Shown here in pieces: positions 1 to 7,589 of a stretch of DNA of 47,112 bases (positions are counted from its first letter, which is position 1; each line of letters opens with the position of its first letter). This DNA comes from Legionella quateirensis. GTDB taxonomy: Bacteria; Pseudomonadota; Gammaproteobacteria; Legionellales; Legionellaceae. The notes beneath the pieces were generated by a model, which ran no database searches, was not told the DNA's origin, and saw nothing but the letters and a program-made list of their open reading frames with translations. The stretch is taken from positions 419,207 to 466,318 of the forward strand of contig NZ_LNYR01000012.1 in NCBI RefSeq assembly GCF_001467955.1, read 5' to 3'. The position numbers were made by a program, and so were the translations under genes.

Positions 1-161
1 TGACGAGAACCAGCGGAGCGTGACGAGAACCAGCAGAGCGTGACGAGAACCAGCAGAGCGTGACGAGAACCAGCAGAGGGTGACGAGAACCAGCAGAGGG
101 TGACGAGAACCAGCGGAGCGTGACGAGAACCAGCGGAGCGTGACGAGAACCAGCGGAGCGT
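1..161. repeat. 20-bp tandem repeat, left array (8 units, open at window edge)
   Basis: Eight head-to-tail units of a 20-mer, GACGAGAACCAGCRGAGSGT, in perfect register from base 2. Only the positions marked R and S vary. The array starts at the window edge, so its true length is unknown. It uses the same unit, in the same orientation, as the array at 401-700 but with GACGAG in place of GACGGG. There is no spacer between units, so this is a minisatellite and not CRISPR. Confidence 0.95.
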
Positions 162-183
162 GACGAAGATGTCATCTTCGTCA
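161..183. repeat. 23-nt perfect palindrome at the end of the left array
   Basis: TGACGAAGATG (161-171) and CATCTTCGTCA (173-183) are exact reverse complements separated by one base. It joins the left tandem array to the inverted-repeat arm at 181-207. There is no T-run and no gene ending here, so a terminator is not indicated. It is probably part of the repeat structure. Confidence 0.85.
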
Positions 184-402
184 CCCTCCGCGAAGGCGGA
201 GGGTCCATTCTTTATCATTTTGTGTGTGATTTTCATAATCGCATTATTCGTGTGTTCCCAAGCCTATTGATGAGACTTGATTTTATACCAGAATATAAGG
301 TTCCCTTTTTGGTATGTTGAAATATGCTGATATGAATACATGTTACTGGTTATTCAGTATTGAACTTACCACTCATGGACCCTCCGCCTTCGCGGAGGGT
401 GA
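181..402. repeat. 27-bp perfect inverted repeat bracketing an AT-rich core
   Basis: The arms at 181-207 and 376-402 are exact reverse complements. Each arm also folds on itself (CCCTCCGC, loop GAAG or CTTC, GCGGAGGG). The 168-bp AT-rich core between them has no convincing ORF. The outer end of the right arm runs straight into the first 20-mer of the right array, and the arm's GCGGAGGGTGACG matches the repeat unit. This suggests the minisatellite grew out of the arm sequence. Confidence 0.9.
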
Positions 403-700
403 CGGGAATCAGCGGAGGGTTACGGGAACCAGTGGAGCGTGACGGGAACCAGCAGAGCGTGACGGGAACCAGCAGAGGGTGACGGGAACCAGCGGAGCGT
501 GACGGGAACAAGCGGAGCGTGACGGGAACAAGCGGAGCGTGACGGGAACCAGCAGAGGGTGACGGGAACCAGCAGAGCGTGACGGGAACCAGCAGAGGGT
601 GACGGGAACCAGCAGAGGGTCACGGGAACCAGCGGAGCGTGACGGGAACCAGCGGAGCGTGAGGAGAGATCGCGGTGGGTTTCGGGAAATCACCGTCGGT
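401..700. repeat. 20-bp tandem repeat, right array (13 good units plus 2 decayed)
   Basis: The units GACGGGAACCAGCRGAGSGT repeat every 20 bases from 401 to 660, followed by two degenerate units to 700. Variants (T or C at position 1, AAG for CAG) are scattered through the array. Because 20 is not a multiple of 3, all three reading frames cycle through the repeat. This produces long spurious ORFs on the minus strand, which I do not call as genes. Confidence 0.95.
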
Positions 701-734
701 GGCATATAAAAAATGAGGAGCGTTCAGGAAGAAG

Positions 735-769
735 TCGAGGTATGTCGAAATCTGAATTGTCAACATACC
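735..769. mobile_element. Fragment (right half) of the GTTGACAATTC MITE-like element
   Basis: GTCGAAATCTGAATTGTCAAC matches, with small changes, the right ends of the copies at 13590, 25872 and 27658. No left end is found nearby. The ends GGTATGT and ACATACC are inverted around it. It lies just downstream of the metalloprotease gene (minus strand). Confidence 0.6.
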
Positions 770-790
770 ATAATTTAATCCCTCAGAAAT

Positions 791-2461
791 TTAATCCGTC
801 AGATTTTTTAAAGGACATACCACACCCACATCAGCAAATGCTTCAACGACACCGCGCTTGTTGTATTTTCTATCAATAGCAGCCTGAATTACTCCACAGG
901 AAGCGGCTTCAAAATGAGTCCCTGATGTCCAATAGTTCATATTGGCGTCGACCATTACCTGAAAAGCCTGGCGAATTGACCAACCCGTTTTTTGTGATAA
1001 TAAATAAAATGCCTTGTTAAATACTCCACTGGTTTGATGTACATCCAGTGTGTCATTAAATGACTGAGCATTATCAATTGATTTTCCATCTTTAACCGGA
1101 TCATCCATAAACCGTAGAGGTGATCCGCCAATAGTCGCCTCTCGGCCAATTGCCCAATCAAATCCATCCCAATACCAAGGGTAATCTTTACGCAAATAGT
1201 CCAGCATGGCGATTGAAGCCATATCTGAAAATGCCTCATTAATTCCACCAGACTGTCCTTCATACACAAGATTGGAATGCAATCGAGTAAAATTATGAGT
1301 CAACTCATGCGACAGCGTTCCCTGAGCTGGAGCGGTTAACAGTGTATCTCCATCTCCGATAACGATCTGTTGATGGATTAAATACAACCCTTTCACTTTG
1401 ATGGATGGAACGGCAAAGGCATTATCGAAGTTTTTAAGATGGGTATATGCACGTAAGGGTAAATCATCACCAAGAGGCTTTGCTACCCCATAATATTCTT
1501 TATACATATCCATGGTAACTCCAGCAAAATACATGGTGTCATTCACTGAAGAAAAACTGAAATTGGCTGGAGCAGTATCACCATCATTATTATTCACATA
1601 ATTTGTTTTTTGATTACATGGATAAAAAAAAGTGGGTGGTTTCTTAAATACTTCTACCAGACTCAATACAGGAAACGAACTTTGATCCATGTCTGTTTTC
1701 GCTACGTTGATCACTCTGATGTCTGGTGTTTCCACATAGCAATTACCGCCCTTAACGGTTACATCAAATTTTCCCAGAGAAGGAATTCCAGCCTGAACAG
1801 TACCGTGCTGAAACAGTCCTGCTCTATAAGGCAATATAAAAACATTTCCTCCCAAACCCTGCCCTATTTTTTTATGAGTCAAGTCATCCCATTGTTTCAG
1901 AACGTTCCCCGTATTCGCATCAACAATATAATTTGGCGCCGTTACAAAATGAATTAAATTATTGGTGTACAATGATAAGTGATAGGCAAGATGTGCTTTG
2001 TTTTTTGAGTCCAGATAGATTATTTTTTCTATATTTTTATACAAAATCTTATCTGTATTAGTTGCCAACAACTTTGTTTCAATTTCTTCAGCCGTAAATG
2101 TTCCTGATGTTTCACGTATATCATCCTCAACTCCAGAAACATCGACTCCTGTCAGATACTCTTCCGCAATGTTTTTTTTATGGAGAATTAATTCGTGCCC
2201 CCATACAGGTATATTTTTATAATATATTTGGTAACGAATATGATTAGAAATGGAATTAGAATCCTTTTCTATTGGGTTTATCTGATAGTTTAATTGTTTT
2301 ACCGGAACTGTTGACCTCAGTAATCCCGATTTATCCGATACTGCAGCATGGTATTTAGATAAAATTTGATGTCCATTTCCCCAAATCAACTGTTCTGAGG
2401 CCGCTTGTGTATTTGCAGTAAATAAATTGATGACTAATAACGAAATTATCCGTATTTTCAT
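791..2461 (-). CDS. Secreted zinc metalloprotease, M4 (thermolysin/ProA-Msp) family
   Basis: This is a neutral zinc endopeptidase, probably secreted through the type II system. A signal peptide (about residues 1-20, ending TQAA) is followed by an FTP/PepSY-type propeptide (to about 190) and the catalytic domain. The M4 signature is complete: HELTH at 385-389 (ligands H385, H389; catalytic E386), GGINEAFSD giving the third ligand E409, and DVHQTSG with the transition-state His H475. At 556 aa it is close to Legionella ProA (about 543), but the leader differs from what I remember of ProA, so I withhold the symbol. AGGAAG lies 5 nt before the ATG. It stands alone: repeats lie downstream, and the ATP-grasp gene is 150 bp upstream on the same strand. 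Family assignment is firm; substrates are unknown. Confidence 0.95.
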   Translation of the reverse strand: MKIRIISLLVINLFTANTQAASEQLIWGNGHQILSKYHAAVSDKSGLLRSTVPVKQLNYQINPIEKDSNSISNHIRYQIYYKNIPVWGHELILHKKNIAEEYLTGVDVSGVEDDIRETSGTFTAEEIETKLLATNTDKILYKNIEKIIYLDSKNKAHLAYHLSLYTNNLIHFVTAPNYIVDANTGNVLKQWDDLTHKKIGQGLGGNVFILPYRAGLFQHGTVQAGIPSLGKFDVTVKGGNCYVETPDIRVINVAKTDMDQSSFPVLSLVEVFKKPPTFFYPCNQKTNYVNNNDGDTAPANFSFSSVNDTMYFAGVTMDMYKEYYGVAKPLGDDLPLRAYTHLKNFDNAFAVPSIKVKGLYLIHQQIVIGDGDTLLTAPAQGTLSHELTHNFTRLHSNLVYEGQSGGINEAFSDMASIAMLDYLRKDYPWYWDGFDWAIGREATIGGSPLRFMDDPVKDGKSIDNAQSFNDTLDVHQTSGVFNKAFYLLSQKTGWSIRQAFQVMVDANMNYWTSGTHFEAASCGVIQAAIDRKYNKRGVVEAFADVGVVCPLKNLTD

Positions 2462-2614
2462 GACATCTTCCTAATTGATTATTACAGAGCTAAATCCTTT
2501 AGCACCTAACGTCTCTCTCAAGGGATGAATGGTTTTTTATGAAAAAAATTCTCCTTCAGGGAATGTATGAGAGTAAATACTCCCAGAAAAGCATCACATC
2601 AATCAAATAGTCCG

Positions 2615-3574
2615 TCAATACAATAATGAGCTACAGACCTTATTTTTTTCACCAGGGGTAGAAAGCGATTGATGTATGTATTGACACACTGCATCTGCCA
2701 TGAAACCAGATGATTCAGCTTCTTTTCTAAACCACAGTTCAGGCTCTATCATCTCCAATTCAGATAAACACAATTCATTATTATTATCCCACATCACATC
2801 AGCACGAGCATAAACAGGTAACTCATCGCATTGAGCAATGACCCGTTCAACAAAGTCTATTTCCTCCTTTGAAGCAGTATAAGAATGTAATGTCCCTCCA
2901 AAATCATCCTGGACTCTAAAATCTCCGACTTTTGCTTTTTTCAAAACTGAATGGCTGTACTTTCCACCAAAAACCATAAAAGAAACTTCGCCTCTGGATA
3001 CAATCTGGCTTTGAAACTCTTGCAAGAGCATGGCTTCATCAGCAATCAATTTCTGAAAGATGGGTTCATATTCATCGACATTGGATTTATCAAAAAGGTA
3101 AGTATGACGTGCGGCACCTGCTATTGCTGGTTTTAAAATGGCTTTAGCCCAACCAGTTTGTTGCAGTAGACGTTTTAATGGGGTTACATTTCCCTTTTCT
3201 AGAAAAATGGTTGGAGGAATATTAATTCCTCTGCTGTGCAAAATGCCGAGGTAATGTTTGTCCATGTTCCATCGAATGACTGAATAGGGATTGATGAATT
3301 TTATATTCCTGGACTTCGTGTTCAACCACTGATGAAATTCCGCGAATCGATGAAAATAATCCCAAGTAGCCCTGAATAATGCAAACTGGCTATTGTCCCA
3401 ATCAAAATCAGAATTATCCCAAAAGGTTCGCGTAACGCGTAGCCCTCTTTGTTCGAGCGCTTCAGTTAATAGTCTGTCTTCAGTGAGGACATTATTAATA
3501 TAAGGAGTTATTTCAACAGGATCAACGTACTCTTTTTGAGTCAGCAAGACAATATCATAAGCACTGGCAGTCAT
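2615..3574 (-). CDS. ATP-grasp domain protein (glutathione synthetase/RimK-like ligase)
   Basis: This 319-aa soluble protein looks like an ATP-dependent carboxylate-amine ligase of the ATP-grasp superfamily. Supporting segments are the pre-ATP-grasp N-terminal domain (FALFRATWDYF near 85), the nucleotide-binding strand pair (AKAILKPAIAGAARHTYLF near 145-165 and LLQEFQSQIVSRGEVSFMV near 185-205), and the Mg-binding tail (ARADVMWDNN, then LSELEMIEPELWF near 255-285). The substrate cannot be read from the sequence. Similar stand-alone ATP-grasp proteins include DcsG of the D-cycloserine pathway and glutathione-synthetase relatives. It is divergent from the dimethylarginine hydrolase gene across 177 bp, so a functional link to amino-acid metabolism is possible but unproven. 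The ribosome-binding site is weak (GGA about 10 nt before ATG). Confidence 0.85.
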   Translation of the reverse strand: MTASAYDIVLLTQKEYVDPVEITPYINNVLTEDRLLTEALEQRGLRVTRTFWDNSDFDWDNSQFALFRATWDYFHRFAEFHQWLNTKSRNIKFINPYSVIRWNMDKHYLGILHSRGINIPPTIFLEKGNVTPLKRLLQQTGWAKAILKPAIAGAARHTYLFDKSNVDEYEPIFQKLIADEAMLLQEFQSQIVSRGEVSFMVFGGKYSHSVLKKAKVGDFRVQDDFGGTLHSYTASKEEIDFVERVIAQCDELPVYARADVMWDNNNELCLSELEMIEPELWFRKEAESSGFMADAVCQYIHQSLSTPGEKNKVCSSLLY

Positions 3575-3751
3575 TTAACAAAATCCATTTAGAAAAAAGT
3601 TAGCATAACCATCTTTTAAACCTAAATCCATACTCAACAAAGATATCTCAAAGCCTCGTTCTTTAAATGTCAATTAAACTAATTAAAAAGCACACTGTTT
3701 AACCGATTAAAAAATATGATAAGATATTTTTTTAAATTCCGGGAGTGAATC

Positions 3752-4519
3752 ATGTTTCATAATGCTATAGTCAGAACCCCATCGGCGTCACTGATTCATG
3801 GTTTAACAACCTCTGCGACATTGGGAGTCCCTGATTATGACTTAGCGCTTATTCAACATCAAAACTACATCACTGCTTTAGCTCAATGTGGACTTGAAGT
3901 CACCGTACTTCCTCCGATTGATCACTTCCCGGACAGTTGTTTTGTTGAAGATGTTGCTTTGTTAACACATCAAGGCGCGTTTCTTACCCGACCAGGAGCT
4001 TTATCGAGGCAAGGAGAAGTCAAAGAAATAGAACAAACCATCCAGGCCTTTTACAAAGGTACCAGTGTTCGGATTGCAGCTCCTGGTACAATTGAAGCGG
4101 GTGATGTACTCAATGTGAATAACCATTTCTATATCGGCCTGTCAGCCAGAACCAATGAAGATGGCGCCAGTCAAATGATTCATGAGCTGACACAACGAGG
4201 GTATTCAGCTTCCACCATACAATTAAATGAGTTTCTACATCTAAAAACCGGTGTGAGTTACCTGGATCAGGGTTATTTGCTGGTCAGTGGTGAATTAGTG
4301 AATCATCCTGCCTTCAATCATTTAAAACAGATCATCGTAGATCCGGATGAGTCTTATGCCGCTAATTGCATCATGATTAATGGGACGGTTCTATTGGCTA
4401 AAGGCTATCCTAAAACTAAAGAACAAATCAGTGCGCTGGGATTTCCCTGTATTGAAATTGACGTCAGTGAATTCAAAAAAATTGATGGTGGCTTAAGCTG
4501 TTTGTCTTTGAGATTTTAA
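3752..4519 (+). CDS. N(G),N(G)-dimethylarginine dimethylaminohydrolase (DDAH)
   Basis: Predicted to hydrolyse asymmetric dimethyl- or monomethylarginine to citrulline and an amine (amidinotransferase/penteine fold). At 255 aa it has the size of bacterial DDAH. The active-site residues are visible: FPDSCFVED with D61 and E66, GTIEAGDV (E115), FLHLKTGVSYL with catalytic His163, and the C-terminal DGGLSCLSLRF with nucleophile Cys250. GGGAG precedes the ATG by 6 nt. Its stop codon overlaps the start of the permease gene by one base (TAATG), so the two are translationally coupled. A related enzyme such as arginine deiminase is less likely because that family is about 400 aa. The combination with a transporter suggests use of imported methylarginine, perhaps of host origin; that is inference. 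Confidence 0.92.
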   Translation: MFHNAIVRTPSASLIHGLTTSATLGVPDYDLALIQHQNYITALAQCGLEVTVLPPIDHFPDSCFVEDVALLTHQGAFLTRPGALSRQGEVKEIEQTIQAFYKGTSVRIAAPGTIEAGDVLNVNNHFYIGLSARTNEDGASQMIHELTQRGYSASTIQLNEFLHLKTGVSYLDQGYLLVSGELVNHPAFNHLKQIIVDPDESYAANCIMINGTVLLAKGYPKTKEQISALGFPCIEIDVSEFKKIDGGLSCLSLRF

Positions 4520-5847
4520 TGAAGAAAAGATTATCTGTTCTTAGCCTGACTCTGATCACCGTATGTTCTGTAGATAGCATACGCAATTTGCCAGCCGCCG
4601 CCTTAGCTGGCAGTCAATTAGTGAATTACTTTATTCTGGCTTTAATTTTCTTCTTAATTCCCTGCGCTGTTGTATCGATGTGGTTTTCAAATCAATCACA
4701 ACAAGGTGTTTATGGTTGGGTTAAAAAGGGACTGGGTAAACGTTCGGCTTTTTTAGCCATATGGTTTCAATGCATTCAAAATGTATTGATATATCCTACT
4801 TTATTGAGCTTTATTGCAGGTACTTTGCTCTACAGCGTTTCCCCCGATTTGGTTGATAATAAAACCATACTTTTTATCATTATTATTTCGCTTATCTGGG
4901 TATTAACATGGATTAATTTAAAGGGAATTCAACTCTCCAGTCGATTTAACTCATTTTGTTCCATCACGGGATTATTGGTTCCTTTCAGTATCATCATCAT
5001 TATGGGATTGTATTGGTGGTTAACACAAACACATCCTCAACAAACCATTCTTCCTCAGAATACCTCTTACTCCTGGACCTCCTTAACGGCAATAATTCTT
5101 TCATTTTGCGGCATAGAATTAGCGGCCGTTCATGCTGAAGACAGTAAACCAGGAGCGTTTCCCAAAGCGGTATTTATTTCAGTTTTTGTGGTATTCCTTT
5201 CCATGCTGTTCGGCTCGATCATACTGGCGATGATCATTCCACCACAACAATTGAGTTTCATCAGCAGTATTCCCCAATTAATTCAACTGTTTTTTACTAA
5301 AATGCAGTGTGGCAAACTGGCAGTTATCATCAATGGGCTTATTGCCATAGGCTGCATAGGCGCGGCGAACAATTGGCTGATTGCACCAATCAAAGGCTTG
5401 GGATTTGCTGCAGGAGAAGGTTTCCTGGATAGTAGACTTACAGAGGTTAATAACAATAAAGCGCCAGCGAGATTGTTGATCATCCAGGCTGTTTGTGTCT
5501 CGATTATCAGTACTTTATTTTTAATTGTTCCTTCTCTGAACGCGTCATACTGGATCATGCTCAATGCGGCGACTCAGGTTAATTTACTGATGTATTTGTT
5601 ACTTTTTATCAGCGCAATTAAACTGGTCATTACAAAAGAACTATCCTCGCAAATAAAAATAATTGGTTCAGCTGGTTTTGGATTGTTCGGAGTGATAATA
5701 ACCCTTATTGTTAGTCTCACACCACCGCCATCATTACAGTTTCAATCTCAATTCATCTATGCGCTCTCTGGCGGGTTATTTTTAATACTCATCATTTTAA
5801 TCCCTGTCTGGACACAAAGAAAAAAATTCGGTCTGCTTGAAGCATGA
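4519..5847 (+). CDS. APC-superfamily amino acid permease (glutamate/GABA antiporter-like)
   Basis: This 442-aa inner-membrane transporter has about 12 hydrophobic segments. The first helix region reads ITVCSVDSIRNLPAAALAG, a variant of the substrate-binding unwound helix of APC transporters. FCGIELAAVHAEDSKPG near 200-215 is the helix-6 region typical of the GadC/YjeM-like branch. It starts on the last base of the DDAH stop codon and has no separate strong ribosome-binding site, so it should be translated together with DDAH. Substrate is not determinable; methylarginine, citrulline, ornithine or arginine are reasonable guesses from the partner. Downstream are two palindromic repeats that could act as the transcript end. 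Confidence 0.9.
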   Translation: MKKRLSVLSLTLITVCSVDSIRNLPAAALAGSQLVNYFILALIFFLIPCAVVSMWFSNQSQQGVYGWVKKGLGKRSAFLAIWFQCIQNVLIYPTLLSFIAGTLLYSVSPDLVDNKTILFIIIISLIWVLTWINLKGIQLSSRFNSFCSITGLLVPFSIIIIMGLYWWLTQTHPQQTILPQNTSYSWTSLTAIILSFCGIELAAVHAEDSKPGAFPKAVFISVFVVFLSMLFGSIILAMIIPPQQLSFISSIPQLIQLFFTKMQCGKLAVIINGLIAIGCIGAANNWLIAPIKGLGFAAGEGFLDSRLTEVNNNKAPARLLIIQAVCVSIISTLFLIVPSLNASYWIMLNAATQVNLLMYLLLFISAIKLVITKELSSQIKIIGSAGFGLFGVIITLIVSLTPPPSLQFQSQFIYALSGGLFLILIILIPVWTQRKKFGLLEA

Positions 5848-5862
5848 AAAACACAGATTATT

Positions 5863-6047
5863 CGTCATCCTGAGCGCAGTGAAGGATCTCCCGATACGGG
5901 CATTGTTCCACATTCAGGAGATCCCTCATTACATTCGGAATGACGTTTCCAACTCCACGATTTTCGTCATCCTGAACGCAGTGAAGGATCTCCAAATACT
6001 GGCACAGCGCCACATTCAGAAAACCACTCTATTTATTGGTGATGACG
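5863..6047. repeat. Two tandem imperfect-palindrome elements (CGTCATCCTGARCGCAGTGAAGGATCT type)
   Basis: Copy 1 (5863-5945) and copy 2 (5965-6047) both start with CGTCATCCTGA.CGCAGTGA and end with TGACG. Copy 1 folds back through GGATCTCC with GGAGATCC; copy 2 has lost much of the right arm. A third member lies at 46401-46492, downstream of aconitase. A predicted 88-aa ORF across 5837-6103 is just translation of these repeats and is not called. Confidence 0.85.
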
Positions 6048-6138
6048 TTTACGGGGTTGTTGAGAACTTACCATTAATTCCAAATGCATCATCTATAATA
6101 TAATTAATACATTAAATACTGCATCTCACGGAGCTACG

Positions 6139-7176
6139 ATGAAAATATCACGGACTATGATGGACAAAGCAGTAGATGCCCATATCCTCACCAAGGAGCA
6201 ATCAGATAAATTATTCGAATTCGTAAAAAATCTTCCCGAACAAAGTCCCGGATTTAACCTGACTAATGTGTTGTATTATTTTGGCGGTCTCATAGCGATT
6301 GGAGCCATGACCTTGTTCATGAACTTGGGCTGGGAAATGTATGGAGGCTGGGGAATTTTATTTTTATCTGTATCCTATGCCATTCTGGGCATTGCTTTAA
6401 CCCATTCTTTGGATGAAAAAGGATATTTTATACCTGCCGGTATTTGCGCTACTTTTGTCATCTGTCTTACTCCCCTGGCTATTTATGGTTTACAACAAGG
6501 TATGGGATGGTGGCCTGATAATAGCGTTTATCATGATTACAATATGTATATTAAATGGAACTGGATTTTTATGGAGCTGGGTACTTTGGCTGTTGGTGTT
6601 ATTTTGGCCTGGATATACCGCTACCCTTTTATGATCATGCCCATAGCTGTCACTCTCTGGTATATGTCAATGGATCTGACCAGTATGATTGGTGGGGAAC
6701 ATTATACTTATGAGCTCAGCGCCATGGTCTCTATGTATTTTGGGATTATTTCTGTATTAATCGCATTTTGGGTAGATGTGCGATCCAGTCAAACGGCAGA
6801 CTATGCGTTCTGGCTTTATATTTTTGGAGTTATGACCTTCTGGGGTGGACTTACCTGCCAACACTCAGACAGTGAGTTGTCAAAATTTTTATATATGTGC
6901 ATCAATGTACTCATGATTCTAATTGGCGTCATACTCAGCAGAAAAGTGTTCGTTATTTTTGGAGCGTTAGGATTCTGTTTTTATTTAGGATATCTTGCCT
7001 TTCAAGTATTTAATTTGAGTTACTTATTTCCAGTTGCCTTAACTGCAATCGGATTTGGAATTATCTATTTAGGTATTTTGTGGCAAAAAAATGAAAAAAT
7101 ATTGACTCATAAAATAAGAACCATACTTCCAAAACCGATTCAGGATCTACTAGAGGCAAGAGATGATAATGAATAA
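6139..7176 (+). CDS. DUF2157-like multi-pass membrane protein
   Basis: A 345-aa inner-membrane protein. It has a short soluble N-terminal helix pair (about 1-40, HILTKEQSDKLFEFV), resembling the N-terminus of DUF2157 proteins, followed by about nine hydrophobic segments and a charged tail. CGGAG sits 6 nt before the ATG. It overlaps the next gene by 14 nt, so the two are co-expressed. I recognise no catalytic residues and assign no function; the family name rests on the N-terminal pattern and topology. Confidence 0.8.
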   Translation: MKISRTMMDKAVDAHILTKEQSDKLFEFVKNLPEQSPGFNLTNVLYYFGGLIAIGAMTLFMNLGWEMYGGWGILFLSVSYAILGIALTHSLDEKGYFIPAGICATFVICLTPLAIYGLQQGMGWWPDNSVYHDYNMYIKWNWIFMELGTLAVGVILAWIYRYPFMIMPIAVTLWYMSMDLTSMIGGEHYTYELSAMVSMYFGIISVLIAFWVDVRSSQTADYAFWLYIFGVMTFWGGLTCQHSDSELSKFLYMCINVLMILIGVILSRKVFVIFGALGFCFYLGYLAFQVFNLSYLFPVALTAIGFGIIYLGILWQKNEKILTHKIRTILPKPIQDLLEARDDNE

Positions 7177-7489
7177 AACATCACCTGAGCCAATTAAATT
7201 TAAGAATTTTGCAGAATTCTATCCTTTCTATCTGAGTCAACACCAGAATCCGGTGTGTAAAGCCCTTCATTACACCGGCACTTCTTTATTTATACTGTGT
7301 CTTATCATTTTTTTAATCACTTCAAATATTATATGGCTTATTGTAGGTCCACTATCAGGTTATGGATTGGCCTGGATTGGCCATTTTGTATTTGAACACA
7401 ACAAACCAGCCACCTTTCAACACCCTGTCTATAGTCTCATGGCTGATTTCGTTCTATTTAAAGAGTTCCTCTTCTCCAAAAATAAATAG
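7163..7489 (+). CDS. Mpo1-like (DUF962/YGL010w) small membrane protein
   Basis: A 108-aa protein with the DUF962 pattern: FYPFYLSQHQNPVCKALHY near 19-37, two hydrophobic segments, then YGLAWIGHFVFEHNKPATF near 65-84 and HPVYSLMADF. The conserved histidines (H26, H36 and the GHFVFEH pair) correspond to the likely iron-binding set of yeast Mpo1, a dioxygenase in alpha-oxidation of 2-hydroxy fatty acids. That function is family knowledge, not shown here. I prefer the ATG at 7163 to that at 7169 because AGAGG (7152-7156) is 6 nt away. It overlaps the DUF2157-like gene by 14 nt. Confidence 0.85.
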   Translation: MIMNKTSPEPIKFKNFAEFYPFYLSQHQNPVCKALHYTGTSLFILCLIIFLITSNIIWLIVGPLSGYGLAWIGHFVFEHNKPATFQHPVYSLMADFVLFKEFLFSKNK

Positions 7490-7589
7490 TGATAAATTAC
7501 TTGCCAGCTATTTACATTCACATCCTTCCAAGTAGATGATAGATCTGTTCTATATTATTTCAATTCAAAAGGATTTGTGAGGAGTAATT

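Noticed and set aside
1..700. CRISPR array
   Set aside because: The 20-mers are contiguous with no unique spacers, and no cas gene is present.
409..705. 98-aa and 67-aa minus-strand ORFs with repeated RSAGSRHAPLVPVTL
   Set aside because: They are translations of the 20-bp tandem repeat in different frames; no ribosome-binding site or non-repeat sequence supports a protein.
955..1269. 104-aa ORF on the minus strand inside the metalloprotease
   Set aside because: Shadow frame within a gene with intact catalytic motifs in the main frame.
5837..6103. 88-aa ORF after the permease
   Set aside because: It overlaps the permease end and covers two copies of a palindromic repeat; its sequence only reflects the repeat.
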